From assembly GCA_900314355.1 (NCBI GenBank), contig OMUY01000083.1:1-49382 (forward strand): a stretch of 49,382 bases of DNA, written 5' to 3'. Source of the stretch: an uncultured Eubacteriales bacterium (GTDB taxonomy: Bacteria > Bacillota > Clostridia > Oscillospirales > Acutalibacteraceae). The translations under genes were made by a program, and so were the position numbers. Shown here one piece after another: positions 41,620-49,382 of the stretch. Within the stretch, counting starts at the first letter, position 1. Each line of letters starts with the position of its first letter. The notes under the pieces were generated by a model. That model saw only the letters and a list, made by a program, of their open reading frames with translations, was not told the DNA's origin and ran no database searches.

Positions 41620-42999
41620 GTGAAAAGAATGGATGGTAATTTGTCGCCTGAGTTTAAATCAATGATTTCGCAGGAACTGAAAGACAACAACTATATAAAT
41701 AAAGTCGATTTCGTCAAATACGGAGTTAAAAGAGGACTCAGAAACGCCGACGGAACAGGCGTTATGGCCGGTCTTACAAAAATATGCTCTGTCGAAGGCT
41801 ACTACATGGACGACGGCGAGAAGATACCGAAGAAAGGTCATCTCTATTACAGAGGCGTCGATTTAGACGACATAGTGGACGCCTGCGTAAAAGAAAACAG
41901 ATTTGGATTCGAGGAGGTCGCTTGGCTCCTTCTTTTCGGTCACCTGCCCACGAAAAAACAGCTTGAATATTTTGAAAAATATCTTTCCGACCATAGGGAA
42001 CTGCCCGAAAACTTCACAGAGGATATGATAATGAAAGCTCCGTCGCCGGACATAATGAACAAGCTCGCGAGGGGCGTTCTTTCGCTTTACTCCTACGACG
42101 ACAATCCCAACGATACGTCACTTGAAAACGTGCTTCAGCAGTCGCTTAATCTTATCGCGCAGACGCCGACTATGATAGCTTACGATTATCAGGTCAAAAG
42201 AAGACATTATTATCATAAGAGCATGTATATACATCCGCCCGTCCCCGGTCAGACTACGGCTCAGGTTCTTTTATATTCGCTCAGATCGGACAAACAGTTC
42301 ACCGATGAAGAGGCTAAACTTCTTGACAGATGTCTTATGATACATGCGGAGCACGGCGGCGGAAACAACTCGACTTTCGCTACAAGGGTTCTTTCTTCGT
42401 CCGGCACCGATACATATTCGGCGATAGCGGCAGGCATTGGCTCCCTGAAAGGCCCAAGACACGGCGGCGCCAACAAAAAAGTGTCGCAGATGGTAGATTT
42501 CTTCATGGAGAACGTAGACGACGTCACTGATGAGAATCAGGTAGCCGATTACCTCAGAAAGATATTGAGGAAAGAGGCCGGCGACGGTTCCGGACTTATA
42601 TACGGAATGGGTCACGCGGTATATACTTTGTCTGATCCGAGAGCCGTGATTTTAAAGCGTGAAGCCGAAAAATTCTGCAAAGGAAAGGATTTTGAAAAAG
42701 AGTTCAGACTTCTCAGCAATATCGAAAAAATGACACCCATTGTGTTCAAAGAAGAGACTAAAAGCGACAAATGTATGTGCGCGAATGTGGATCTCTATTC
42801 GGGATTTGTATATAAGATGCTTGACATACCGGCCGATCTTTACACTCCGCTTTTTGCCACGGCGAGAATGGTAGGCTGGACTGCTCACAGAATAGAGGAG
42901 CTTTATACCGGCGGCAGAATTATAAGACCTGCTTATAAATCCATTGAAAAAAGGGTCGATTACGTTCCGCTTGATGAAAGAAAAAGAAATCAGGAATAA
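41620..42999 (+). CDS. Citrate synthase
   Basis: The product (459 residues from GTG 41620, or 456 from ATG 41629) is of the citrate/2-methylcitrate synthase family. It has RGVDLDDIV, the first active-site His in HAEHGGGNNSTFATRV, the second in GMGHAVYTLSDPRA, and the catalytic Asp region NVDLYSGFVYKML with TARMVGWTAHRIEE. It condenses oxaloacetate with acetyl-CoA. The wording and length are those of clostridial Si-type enzymes. AAGGAAAG favours GTG by spacing. No aconitase or isocitrate dehydrogenase is adjacent, which suggests a role in glutamate supply rather than a full cycle. Confidence 0.92.
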   Translation: MKRMDGNLSPEFKSMISQELKDNNYINKVDFVKYGVKRGLRNADGTGVMAGLTKICSVEGYYMDDGEKIPKKGHLYYRGVDLDDIVDACVKENRFGFEEVAWLLLFGHLPTKKQLEYFEKYLSDHRELPENFTEDMIMKAPSPDIMNKLARGVLSLYSYDDNPNDTSLENVLQQSLNLIAQTPTMIAYDYQVKRRHYYHKSMYIHPPVPGQTTAQVLLYSLRSDKQFTDEEAKLLDRCLMIHAEHGGGNNSTFATRVLSSSGTDTYSAIAAGIGSLKGPRHGGANKKVSQMVDFFMENVDDVTDENQVADYLRKILRKEAGDGSGLIYGMGHAVYTLSDPRAVILKREAEKFCKGKDFEKEFRLLSNIEKMTPIVFKEETKSDKCMCANVDLYSGFVYKMLDIPADLYTPLFATARMVGWTAHRIEELYTGGRIIRPAYKSIEKRVDYVPLDERKRNQE

Positions 43000-43166
43000 A
43001 TCAAAGATATTTTTTCGGGTACAGATTTTTTTACCGGCATCTGCCGAAATCAATTTTGAAGCACGCCCGAATATATGTTTTATAAAGTTATTTAAAAATT
43101 GCGAATAGTGAAATTATTCCGACAGGCGACATTACCGCGCCCGCCGATATAAAGGAGATAAATTTT

Positions 43167-44186
43167 ATGTCTGCTAAAGGTACAAAAAAAGGCGTCGGCC
43201 CTAATCTGATTTTTCTGATTTTCTGCGTAGGGCTTGTTATAGCGTGCCCCGTCAGAATGTATATTCAGATTAAAAATATAGATCCGTCGACAGGATTTTA
43301 TATAAATTCAAATTATCCGCTTGTGGAGTTATTGAGTGTGGTTCTGATCGCCGCGTCTTTATTTATCCTTATTTTTTCATATTGTTCGAGCGATATTTTC
43401 TCCGCCGTCGAATTGAAAGGCAGACAGATACCGCTTTCCGTCCTTTCTCTTTTCGCTTCGATAACTTTGGTCTACGATTCCATAATCGAGCTTACCGGCA
43501 GAGACCAGAGAATGGCAGCCCTCGTTCAGAGCGAAAGATCGGTTGAAACTGTCGAAAAGCTTCAGGGCGTTTTTTCGTTCCTCGCCGCATGCTGGTTTAT
43601 CATTCTTTTTATCGGCTTTCTTTTCGGGTCAAATTTCTTTAAAAAGATAAAAATTTTCTCGCTTTTCCCTCCGTGCTGGGTGATTTTATCAATGCTCGGC
43701 AAGCTTTTGATAGCTATTAATTACCGCAAGGTTTCGGATATGGCTCTTGAACTTATCGCAATGATATTTATGCTTTTATTCCTCCTGTCATCTGCCAGAC
43801 AGCTCACCGACACAAACAGGGAAGGAAATTTCTGGCTTTCGGTCGGCTCCGGAATTGTAGCGTCGCTTCTGATTTTCACATATGACATACCGAGGATAAG
43901 CCTTTCGTTAATGGGAAAAACAAATCTGCTCGTTCAGGGTTTTCCAATAAGATATTCACACTTGGCTATTGCTTTCTTCGCGATAGGATTTATAATTACG
44001 GCTCTGAGAAAAGGCAGCGAGGCAGACCCGGATAAAATTGAAAAGCCGGCTGTTCCCGTAAAAATAGAAAAAGCCGAAACTGCGGAAGAGACGAAAACCG
44101 AACAGAAGCAGTCCGCTCCGGTTTCGGACGAAAACGGAAACTTCTCTGTTTCCGCCAACAAGAATAAACCGGAAAACAAGAATTGA
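43167..44186 (+). CDS. Polytopic membrane protein of unknown function
   Basis: The 339-residue product has about eight hydrophobic spans between residues 12 and 280 and a hydrophilic tail of about 55 residues (Lys/Glu/Pro-rich, IEKAETAEETKTEQ). No transporter or enzyme motif is recognised. AAAGGAG precedes ATG 43167. It stands between citrate synthase and an AEC transporter, with 120-170 bases on each side. Confidence 0.7.
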   Translation: MSAKGTKKGVGPNLIFLIFCVGLVIACPVRMYIQIKNIDPSTGFYINSNYPLVELLSVVLIAASLFILIFSYCSSDIFSAVELKGRQIPLSVLSLFASITLVYDSIIELTGRDQRMAALVQSERSVETVEKLQGVFSFLAACWFIILFIGFLFGSNFFKKIKIFSLFPPCWVILSMLGKLLIAINYRKVSDMALELIAMIFMLLFLLSSARQLTDTNREGNFWLSVGSGIVASLLIFTYDIPRISLSLMGKTNLLVQGFPIRYSHLAIAFFAIGFIITALRKGSEADPDKIEKPAVPVKIEKAETAEETKTEQKQSAPVSDENGNFSVSANKNKPENKN

Positions 44187-44307
44187 TATTGTCTCAAATT
44201 AAATTTATTTTCTGTCGTGGTTTGTATGATATCCTGAATTAATAAAACATTCTCTGCCGGCAGAAAATAAAAGGAAATCAATTTTCAGCCGTTTATTTAA
44301 TAAAAAT

Positions 44308-45234
44308 ATGTTTTTTTCGTCAGTTCTGCTTACGCTCAAGCAGGTAGTGATTTTATATATCATGGCGGCTGTGGGATTTGCCGCCGACAAAACAGGAATA
44401 TACAAAGCCGAGGTATCAAAAGCCACAAACGACCTGATGTTCTATGTAGTCACTCCCTCGGTAATCGTCAATTCGTTTTTCTCGGCGGAATTTTCCTCAG
44501 AGTCTGGCAAAAATTTTCTGACGGCCGTAATCTTTTCCGTTTTTTCCCATATAATCGGGATGGCGTTAAGCGCTCCTTTTTTCAATAAAAAAGATACAGA
44601 CTCGGTCGTACATAAATTTGCTGTCGTCTACGCCAATGTCGGGTATATGGCTATTCCGCTGACGCAGGCGATATTGGGCGATGAAGGCGTTTTTTATGCT
44701 TCGGCGGCTGTCGCCGTTCTCAACATTATATGCTTTACGCACGGAATTTTCCTTATGAACAAGGGCGTGAAGGCGGAAAGAAACATAAAAACGCTTGTTT
44801 TGAATCCGGGTCTTATAGCGGTAGTCATAGGTCTCCCGTTTTTTCTGACAGGTATAAAACTGCCGGAGATAATAACAGAGCCGGTCAGATATTTAAGCCT
44901 TTTGAACACGCCTCTTGCGATGATAATGCTCGGCACTTATATTGCAAGGACAAATCTCAGGAAAATTTTTACGGGAAAAAACAGATATCTTGTAGTTTTT
45001 CTCAGAAATATATGTGTGCCGGCTGTTGTTTTCCTTATATTAAAGGCGGTTGGAATATCCGGCAAAGTTGCGATGTGCATAATGATTTCGGCGTCCGCTC
45101 CGAGTGCGAACAACACTGTTCTTTTCTCCGTGAAATACGGCAAGAACGAATCGGAGGCAAGCCGGACCGTCGCTTTATCTTCTGTTTTTGCGATAATCAC
45201 AATGCCGTTTCTTATTTCTCTCGCGGCGGTTTGA
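44308..45234 (+). CDS. AEC (auxin efflux carrier) family transporter
   Basis: The 308-residue product has about eight to ten transmembrane spans. It shows the AEC pattern, with NDLMFYVVTPSVIVNSFF near the N-terminus, YANVGYMAIPLTQAILG in the middle and SASAPSANNTVLFS near the C-terminus. Members export organic acids or malate-like anions. No ribosome site is visible before ATG 44308, so the true start may be elsewhere. It precedes holB by about 50 bases. Confidence 0.85.
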   Translation: MFFSSVLLTLKQVVILYIMAAVGFAADKTGIYKAEVSKATNDLMFYVVTPSVIVNSFFSAEFSSESGKNFLTAVIFSVFSHIIGMALSAPFFNKKDTDSVVHKFAVVYANVGYMAIPLTQAILGDEGVFYASAAVAVLNIICFTHGIFLMNKGVKAERNIKTLVLNPGLIAVVIGLPFFLTGIKLPEIITEPVRYLSLLNTPLAMIMLGTYIARTNLRKIFTGKNRYLVVFLRNICVPAVVFLILKAVGISGKVAMCIMISASAPSANNTVLFSVKYGKNESEASRTVALSSVFAIITMPFLISLAAV

Positions 45235-45285
45235 TGAGAAAAATATTTAAATCTTATTACGGTTTTCAATTTACAAATAAAAATT

Positions 45286-46164
45286 ATGAATTTCGGAAAT
45301 ATAAAAATATCCGAAGCGACGGAAAAAAATATTTCCGCGCTTGTAGACGAGGGAAGGCTTTCGCACGCCGTTTTGCTCACAGGCTCTGCCGCGTCCGACA
45401 GAAAAAAGGCCGCTTTGGCGATAGCGTCTGCGCTATACTGCACAGGCGGAGGAAAAAATAAGCCGTGCGGAAAATGTTCGAGATGCGTGCGCATAAAAAA
45501 AGAAGAATTTCCTGACGTCACCTTGATTTCTAAGGACAAGGACAGGACAAATATACCTATCGATGTAATTAAGCAGATGAAAAGAAACGCTTATTTGCTG
45601 CCCAACGAGTCGGATTTTCAGACTTTTATCATAACGGACGCCGAGTCTCTTCGTCCTGACGCGCAGAACTCTCTTCTCAAAATTTTAGAAGAGCCTCCGG
45701 AGACCGCGAGATTTATTCTTTGTGCAAAAGACAAATCGTCAATTCTCGAGACGATACTTTCGAGAGTTGAACAATTTTCCCTGACGGAAGATTCGGATAT
45801 CGCCGCAGGAGGAAAAATCGGGAAAAAAGCGGAGACCGCAGCCGATTCGTTCCTGGACAGCCTTGTCAAAGGCAACGAATATTCGGCTATGATTTCTCTT
45901 GCCCCGCTGATAAAAGACAGAAATAATTTCATGGATATGGCCGAAAAGTGTATGTTGGTTTTCAGGGACGCGATTTTTATCGGCAGAACGGAGACAATGC
46001 TTTCAGGCTCCGAAAACCGCGCGAAAGAACTTAGAAAAAAATTCAGCGACAAAAAACTTATAAAAATGACAGAGCTTTTTGACAAATCATCATCCGACGC
46101 TATCAGAAATATTTCCATGACATCGGTTATAAATAATTTGATATCAGAGTGTTTTACATTATAA
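45286..46164 (+). CDS. holB: DNA polymerase III subunit delta'
   Basis: The 292-residue product belongs to the clamp-loader AAA+ family: LSHAVLLTG at the start, a zinc module made of the Cys in ALYCTGG plus CGKCSRC, DAESLRPDAQNSLLKILEEPP (SRC-like region with the conserved LLK-LEEPP) and RFILCA. The Walker A is degenerate (GSAASDRKKA), as usual for delta'. No clear ribosome site precedes ATG 45286. ricT follows after 15 bases, the common Firmicutes order. Confidence 0.92.
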   Translation: MNFGNIKISEATEKNISALVDEGRLSHAVLLTGSAASDRKKAALAIASALYCTGGGKNKPCGKCSRCVRIKKEEFPDVTLISKDKDRTNIPIDVIKQMKRNAYLLPNESDFQTFIITDAESLRPDAQNSLLKILEEPPETARFILCAKDKSSILETILSRVEQFSLTEDSDIAAGGKIGKKAETAADSFLDSLVKGNEYSAMISLAPLIKDRNNFMDMAEKCMLVFRDAIFIGRTETMLSGSENRAKELRKKFSDKKLIKMTELFDKSSSDAIRNISMTSVINNLISECFTL

Positions 46165-46179
46165 TAAAGGAGAAAAAAG

Positions 46180-47046
46180 ATGGCAGAAGTCATCGGAGTA
46201 AGATTTAAGGACGGCGGAAAAACTTATTTTTTCGGTCCTAATGGAATAAAATTCAATTCTGGCGACAGCGTTATTGTGGAAACAGCAAGGGGAATAGAGT
46301 GCGGAAAAGTAGACTGCGCCAATAAAGAAGTTTCGGAAGACGAAATCGTAAAACCTCTTAAAGACGTAATAAGAAAAGCTACGCCGAACGATTTGAAGCT
46401 GGACGAAGCGAACAGAAAGCTTGAGGAGACGGCGGCTGGCGTTTTTGAAAATTTAGTCGGAAAACACGACCTTAATATGAAGCTCGCCGGGGTTGAATAC
46501 ACATTTGACAGAAAAAAGATTATTTTCTATTTCACCGCTCCGTCAAGGGTGGATTTCAGATCTCTCGTAAAAGACCTCGCTTCATTTTTCAAGACGAGGA
46601 TTGAACTTAGGCAGATAGGCGTAAGAGACGAGGCGAGAATGATGGGCGGCGTAGGAATATGCGGAAGACCTTTCTGCTGCAAGCAGTTTTTGACTGATTT
46701 TCAGCCTGTAACTTTAAAAATGGCTAAAGAACAGGGCATGAGTCTTAATACGTCTAAAATCTCCGGAGCTTGCGGAAGGCTTATGTGCTGTATAAAATTT
46801 GAGTCGGAGGGATATGAATATCTTCTGAAAAAATATCCCAAAACAGGCGCGTACGTAAACACACCGGACGGCAAAGGCGTCGTAACCGAAGTAAATCTTA
46901 TGTCAGGAAAAATAAAAGTCCGCCTTGATAAGGCGCAGGAGGCGGCGCCGAGAACTTTTGAGCTTAAAGATTTAGATATCATTAAAGACGCGAGCATTAC
47001 GCTTTCAAAAGAAGAGCTTGCCGAAGCGGGAGACGTTGAGGATTGA
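46180..47046 (+). CDS. ricT: RicT (YaaT/PSP1) RNA-maturation complex subunit
   Basis: The 288-residue product is a PSP1-domain protein with the two Cys clusters of RicT, CGRPFCCKQF (about 162) and CGRLMCCIKF (about 197), preceded by RIELRQIGVRDEARMMGGVG. In B. subtilis RicT acts with RicA and RicF, binds iron-sulfur clusters and supports RNase Y-dependent mRNA processing and the Spo0A phosphorelay. AAAGGAG precedes the ATG. It follows holB on the same transcript. Confidence 0.94.
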   Translation: MAEVIGVRFKDGGKTYFFGPNGIKFNSGDSVIVETARGIECGKVDCANKEVSEDEIVKPLKDVIRKATPNDLKLDEANRKLEETAAGVFENLVGKHDLNMKLAGVEYTFDRKKIIFYFTAPSRVDFRSLVKDLASFFKTRIELRQIGVRDEARMMGGVGICGRPFCCKQFLTDFQPVTLKMAKEQGMSLNTSKISGACGRLMCCIKFESEGYEYLLKKYPKTGAYVNTPDGKGVVTEVNLMSGKIKVRLDKAQEAAPRTFELKDLDIIKDASITLSKEELAEAGDVED

Positions 47047-47141
47047 AAAACATACAAGGGGAGAGAAAAAAGAACGTCTGCTAAAAAAGATTTCGCAAAA
47101 CATATTGACGGAAAAACGTAAAAAGAAAGGAATTAAAAAAT

Positions 47142-48770
47142 ATGATTAACGGAAAACCTCCGAGAGGTTCGGGACTTTTCCCCGACCATATAATGATCTC
47201 GATAAATTCTGACGCGAGATACAATATGACCGTCACATGGAGAACCGACAAATCCGTAGAGACGGGTTTTGTGCTGTCAAGGAAAGACGGTGAAACCGAA
47301 AGTAAAAGAACGGATTCCGATAATTCGTTCTTTAAATCCGATATTGACGAGTCTTATATTCACTGGGCGCATATTAAAAATCTTGAACCGGGAACAAAAT
47401 ATTATTACACTTGCGGCGACGAAACGCACCGCTCCGATGAATTTTATTTCACCACAGAACCGGAAAACTGCGAAAAATTTAAATTCCTCGCAATTTCGGA
47501 TCAGCAGAAAGGCGAGCCTCACGACGCGCCGGATTATTCTATTTTCAACTCCTTTATGCTCGATGTTCTGAAAAAAAATCCCGACATAGCTTTTATTCTC
47601 TCTGCCGGAGACAATACCGACTGCGGTCAGCATGAAGTTCAGTGGAACGGAATGTTTGCTACCGGCGCGAAAGGGTTTGCCGAATATAAACCGTACATGA
47701 TGGCGGAGGGAAACCACGACACGAGAGGATTTAAGGATTACGACAAAGGAATCGGAAGATATTATTCCGAGCCTGCGGAATTTTTCTGCAATCAGCTCAG
47801 AGGCAGCTACAATTACGACGGTCCCGATTCATGCAAGACAGAAAATTATACATTCGATTACGGCAACGTCCATTTCAACGTGTTCGGAGTAAATTTTCCG
47901 GAAGACGTAAACGAATGGCTTAAAAAAGATATACCGTCTTCGGACAAAACCTGGAAAGTGGGAGTATATCATTTTCCTATCGCCTACTCCGGTTCAGACT
48001 GCCAAAATAATGACGGATTTCCCATTATGAAAGACGGAACCGAGCTTGAGGATATTATTTTTTCGGGTCACGAGCACAGCTTTGCGAGATCTTTCCCTTA
48101 CAGGGATTATCAGCTTTTTGACAGACCGTCGGAAGGAACGGTAAATTACGTTCTCGGCGATACAGGCGATAATCCTCCCGGAACGCTTTCATTGGAGAAA
48201 GTCTGGCACTGTTCTTGGTATCCAAACGAAGAGAAGGGAAAATTAATGGCCTGCTTAGTGGAGGTAGACCGCAAAAAAATGACTCTTACCTCATTCCTTT
48301 CTGACGGAACAATAGTTGACAAATGCGTTATTGACAAGGAAAAAGATGAGATAATTCCCAACAGGGCGGCTCCGATATTCAATAAAAACAAGACGAGGTA
48401 CATGTATAAGGGCGCGGACATAGGACTTGCGTCGATGGATGTTTACGCCGAGAAAAAAGACAACGTTTGGTATCTTCCTTTTGCTGTGCTTGCTCAGACA
48501 ATAGGCGGCAAAGTTATTAAAGAAAAAGGAAAAGTCACTGTCGACGTAAATAATCACGTCGGAGTATTCACCGAAAACAGCGCATCGGCTCTTGCGGACG
48601 GCAAAGAAAAAGAACTTGAAGGCAAGGTTTACAGAGGAAGCAAAGGGCAGCTGTATATTCCTGCGTCCGCATGTTCGATTTTCGGTATGACTTATACTTA
48701 CGCCGAGAGAAACAATTTCTTGAGTTTTGAGCATCCTGACGAGATAAAGCCCATTACCGTCCAGCCTTAA
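47142..48770 (+). CDS. Purple-acid-phosphatase-like metallophosphoesterase with copper amine oxidase-type C-terminal domain
   Basis: The 542-residue product has three parts. An Fn3-like purple acid phosphatase N-terminal domain (about 12-106) ends in EPGTKYYYTCG and FYFTT. A phosphoesterase core (about 112-390) has D120 (SDQQ), D157 (GDNTDC), N191-H192 (EGNHD), YHFP and GHEHS. A copper amine oxidase N-terminal-like domain (about 425-535) has VWYLPFAVLAQTIGG and LYIPASACSIFG. The first motif reads D-Q-Q rather than D-x-H, as in PAP-type sites. No signal peptide is present, which is odd for an enzyme with a wall-type C-terminal domain. AAAGGAA precedes the ATG. Confidence 0.85.
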   Translation: MINGKPPRGSGLFPDHIMISINSDARYNMTVTWRTDKSVETGFVLSRKDGETESKRTDSDNSFFKSDIDESYIHWAHIKNLEPGTKYYYTCGDETHRSDEFYFTTEPENCEKFKFLAISDQQKGEPHDAPDYSIFNSFMLDVLKKNPDIAFILSAGDNTDCGQHEVQWNGMFATGAKGFAEYKPYMMAEGNHDTRGFKDYDKGIGRYYSEPAEFFCNQLRGSYNYDGPDSCKTENYTFDYGNVHFNVFGVNFPEDVNEWLKKDIPSSDKTWKVGVYHFPIAYSGSDCQNNDGFPIMKDGTELEDIIFSGHEHSFARSFPYRDYQLFDRPSEGTVNYVLGDTGDNPPGTLSLEKVWHCSWYPNEEKGKLMACLVEVDRKKMTLTSFLSDGTIVDKCVIDKEKDEIIPNRAAPIFNKNKTRYMYKGADIGLASMDVYAEKKDNVWYLPFAVLAQTIGGKVIKEKGKVTVDVNNHVGVFTENSASALADGKEKELEGKVYRGSKGQLYIPASACSIFGMTYTYAERNNFLSFEHPDEIKPITVQP

Positions 48771-48892
48771 AACGAAGGCTTTAGTTGAAGGATTTTTTAC
48801 TCCGAAAAAATCTTATGCAAATTTCGGCGTATGACAATCAAAATCTCCAAAAAAACAGAGAAAAAATATTGTTTCTTTGGTTATCGGTGATA

Positions 48893-48921
48893 TTGACATT
48901 TTTTTAACAAAGTCATATATT
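48893..48921 (+). promoter_or_regulatory. Promoter of the DUF1858 gene
   Basis: A perfect TTGACA (48893-48898) and TATATT (48916-48921) with a 17-base spacer, about 50 bases before the start codon. Confidence 0.65.
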
Positions 48922-48971
48922 ATTGCTGTAAGTTGTCGCTTACTCAATAATCAATAATAAGGAGACAAAAA

Positions 48972-49190
48972 ATGGAAGTTACTAAAAATACAGTTATCGG
49001 CGATATGCTGAATTACGATATGGGACTTGCTTATGTCCTCATGCAGTGCGGCATGCATTGCGTAGGATGCCCCGCTTCAATCGGAGAAACTCTCGAAGAG
49101 GCGTGCGCGGTTCATGGACTTGACCCTGACGTTGTAGTAAAGCAGGTAAACGATTATATTTCTCAGAATCCCGTGTCCGAAAAAGCTTGA
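48972..49190 (+). CDS. DUF1858 / hybrid-cluster-associated redox disulfide protein
   Basis: The 72-residue product is the small DUF1858 domain: VIGDMLNYDMGLAYVLMQCGMHCVGCPAS carries the CxxxCxxC cysteines, and the helix DPDVVVKQVNDYI follows. Members occur beside or fused to redox and hybrid-cluster enzymes. No such gene is in view, so the partner is unknown. AAGGAG precedes the ATG; it has its own promoter and terminator. Confidence 0.9.
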   Translation: MEVTKNTVIGDMLNYDMGLAYVLMQCGMHCVGCPASIGETLEEACAVHGLDPDVVVKQVNDYISQNPVSEKA

Positions 49191-49211
49191 ACCGAATAAA
49201 ATTCAAAACCG

Positions 49212-49242
49212 GCAGACGCTCTAAAAAGCGTCTGCTTTTTTG
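49212..49242 (+). terminator. Terminator of the DUF1858 gene
   Basis: GCAGACGCT (49212-49220) and AGCGTCTGC (49227-49235) form a perfect 9-bp stem followed by TTTTTTG. Confidence 0.9.
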
Positions 49243-49305
49243 TCCGCATTTTTATTTGACCGATTAAAAAAGAACACGTCCTTTGGTTTGTTATAAAATA
49301 ATTTC

Positions 49306-49334
49306 TTTACAAATCACGGCTTTTGTTTTATACT
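49306..49334 (+). promoter_or_regulatory. Promoter reading out of the right end
   Basis: TTTACA (49306-49311) and TATACT (49329-49334) are 17 bases apart. Transcription would begin near 49341 and cover the terminal hairpin, then leave the window. Confidence 0.5.
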
Positions 49335-49351
49335 TTAACCTATCACAGCAA

Positions 49352-49382
49352 GAAGTCTCCCACCTCTAAGGTGGAGGGATGA
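49352..49382 (+). other. GC-rich hairpin at the window edge, possible IS200/IS605-type end
   Basis: CCACCT and AGGTGG pair around a CTA loop, and the stem extends outward (TCTC with GGGA) past one bulged A. Short CCACCTnnnAGGTGG-type hairpins are typical of the ends of IS200/IS605 elements and of RNA made from them. The window stops here, so no transposase can be seen. Confidence 0.3.

Noticed and set aside
47075-47122. Possible 15-residue ORF with an ACG start after AGGGGAG
   Set aside because: It would need a non-standard ACG start and is too short to judge; more likely leader DNA of the phosphatase gene.
1-49382. tRNA, rRNA and CRISPR arrays
   Set aside because: No cloverleaf-like T-loop context, rRNA signature or regularly spaced repeat was seen by eye on either strand; a covariance scan was not possible here.

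Overview
The window looks like a chromosomal segment of an anaerobic, Gram-positive Clostridia-type bacterium, most likely a gut Oscillospirales/Ruminococcaceae relative. The signs are strong GGAGG-type ribosome sites, TTGACA/TATAAT promoters with 16-18 bp spacers, a T-box leader, a nondiscriminating-type AspRS plus GatCAB set, RicT next to holB, DUF4364, DUF5058 and DUF5696 proteins, and moderate GC with AT-rich intergenic DNA. I see no rRNA, tRNA, CRISPR array or intact transposase. The species assignment is inference only.

Layout. 1-3.1 kb: an ADP-ribosylglycohydrolase and a CsaA-like tRNA-binding protein (minus strand), then a secreted lipoprotein. 3.3-4.9 kb: a two-gene DUF5058-type membrane transporter. 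5.0-6.7 kb: an accessory island of six very small genes (30-58 aa, five plus strand and one minus strand), each with its own ribosome site, coding for leaderless amphipathic helical peptides. Three of them end in a shared T-T-K-A tail. This is the best candidate for an undescribed system. 7.0-9.0 kb: a YfcE-type phosphodiesterase and a lone L-arabinose isomerase. 9.1-12.3 kb: an NYN/PIN-domain protein and a single-pass membrane protein.

12.3-17.7 kb: a T-box riboswitch controlling an aspS::gatC fusion gene followed by gatA and gatB. This is a compact operon for tRNA-dependent asparagine (and probably glutamine) synthesis on tRNA. 17.9-23.4 kb: mfd, then (minus strand) nnr and an IS3-OrfA-like helix-turn-helix gene. 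23.7-26.3 kb: a secreted neutral-ceramidase-like protein, hinT and a small conserved protein. 26.4-28.7 kb (minus): metA, a DUF4364 regulator and a HAD phosphatase. 28.8-33.5 kb (minus): a DUF5696 lipoprotein, a DMT exporter and a pectate-lyase-type beta-helix lipoprotein. 33.8-34.9 kb: an orphan PTS-type IIC permease.

35.0-41.5 kb: a probable five-gene operon with a D-aspartate-ligase-like ATP-grasp enzyme, an Asp/Glu racemase, a class-II glutamine-dependent asparagine synthetase and two tandem paralogous metallophosphoesterases. The first three fit a D-Asp/D-Asn peptidoglycan cross-bridge route. The role of the two phosphoesterases is unknown. 41.6-47.0 kb: citrate synthase, a membrane protein, an AEC transporter, holB and ricT. 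47.1-49.4 kb: a purple-acid-phosphatase-like enzyme with a copper-amine-oxidase-type C-terminal domain, a DUF1858 protein, and at the extreme right a promoter reading into a GC-rich hairpin that may be the edge of an IS200/IS605-type element.
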